Shown: piece after piece, positions 63,936-64,000 of the stretch | Layout: each line of letters opens with the position of its first letter | Position numbering within the stretch: position 1 is the stretch's first letter | Assembly: GCF_030159055.1 (NCBI RefSeq) | Contig: NZ_BQXQ01000026.1 | Location: forward strand, 1 to 64,000 | DNA: 64,000 nucleotides | Direction of reading: 5' to 3' | From: Acidovorax sp. SUPP3334 | GTDB taxonomy: Bacteria > Pseudomonadota > Gammaproteobacteria > Burkholderiales > Burkholderiaceae_C | Translations under genes and position numbers: made by a program | Notes under the pieces: model-generated | Seen by the model: only the letters and a program-made list of their open reading frames with translations | Database searches by the model: none | Told to the model about the DNA's origin: nothing

Positions 63936-64000
63936 ATGCAAGTCATCCACTGCACCGAAGCGCATCTCGATGTCCTGTCGGAGCTGTTCAACGACTACCG
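63936..64000 (+). CDS. Start of a probable GNAT acetyltransferase, cut by the window edge
   Basis: Only 21 codons are visible: MQVIHCTEAHLDVLSELFNDY and one more residue begun. The pattern T..HLD.L..LFN.YR is the typical first strand-helix of GNAT acetyltransferases. ATG 63936 follows accaaggg. It is in line with the preceding genes, so the cluster continues past the window. Confidence 0.5.
   Translation, partial: MQVIHCTEAHLDVLSELFNDY

Noticed and set aside
1-64000. CRISPR array, tRNA or rRNA genes, prophage
   Set aside because: No regularly spaced identical repeats, no tRNA cloverleaf or rRNA sequence and no phage structural genes were recognised by eye.

Overview
The window reads as a high-GC chromosomal segment of a Comamonadaceae betaproteobacterium, most likely Acidovorax-like. 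This rests on gene content and order (ffs beside dnaX-ybaB-recR, trxA-rho, pstSCAB-phoU-phoB-phoR), on protein sequences typical of that family, and on six copies of a roughly 50-bp repeat of the type common in Acidovorax-related genomes. The species call is inference; no rRNA or tRNA gene was seen.

Layout. 0.1-14.1 kb is a phosphate block: a truncated PAS sensor, an OlsB-like acyltransferase, ppk1, sixA, a ribbon-helix-helix-like gene, ppx, a fasciclin lipoprotein, then pstSCAB-phoU-phoB-phoR. Four Pho-box-like sites precede olsB, ppk, the fasciclin gene and pstS, so storage of phosphate as polyphosphate, membrane lipid replacement and high-affinity uptake look like one PhoB regulon. 14.1-32.1 kb holds a MATE exporter, an ArnT-like membrane protein, rpmE2, sbcD-sbcC, a citrate-synthase remnant, rho, trxA, an AddB/AddA-type nuclease-helicase pair and a flavoprotein. 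32.1-42.8 kb holds a diguanylate cyclase, the SRP RNA, dnaX (with a run of nine A that could produce a short gamma form), ybaB, recR, a MAPEG protein, a solitary substrate-binding protein, a tiny DUF3096-like protein, an MltD-like transglycosylase, gloB, a methyltransferase and rnhA. 42.8-47.2 kb carries a thioredoxin-like gene and a molybdenum cofactor operon (moaA-mobA-GNAT-moeA).

47.2-54.5 kb contains the most unusual system. A 1031-residue protein joins an N-terminal haem-catalase-like domain to a complete LodA/GoxA-like quinoprotein oxidase domain. A LodB-like flavoprotein follows immediately, and a Mn-type superoxide dismutase is transcribed divergently behind a near-perfect Fur box. 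A peroxide-producing oxidase carrying its own catalase-like domain is the main discovery candidate.

54.5-64.0 kb is accessory or partly decayed: an aldehyde dehydrogenase, a Crp/Fnr regulator broken by one amber codon, an Mpo1-like membrane protein, a lipoprotein, an IS30-type element with a frameshifted transposase, a truncated TorF-like porin, and then an operon cut by the window edge (KAS III-like enzyme, adenylation-carrier didomain, VOC protein, start of a probable acetyltransferase) that looks like a small specialised-metabolite cluster.
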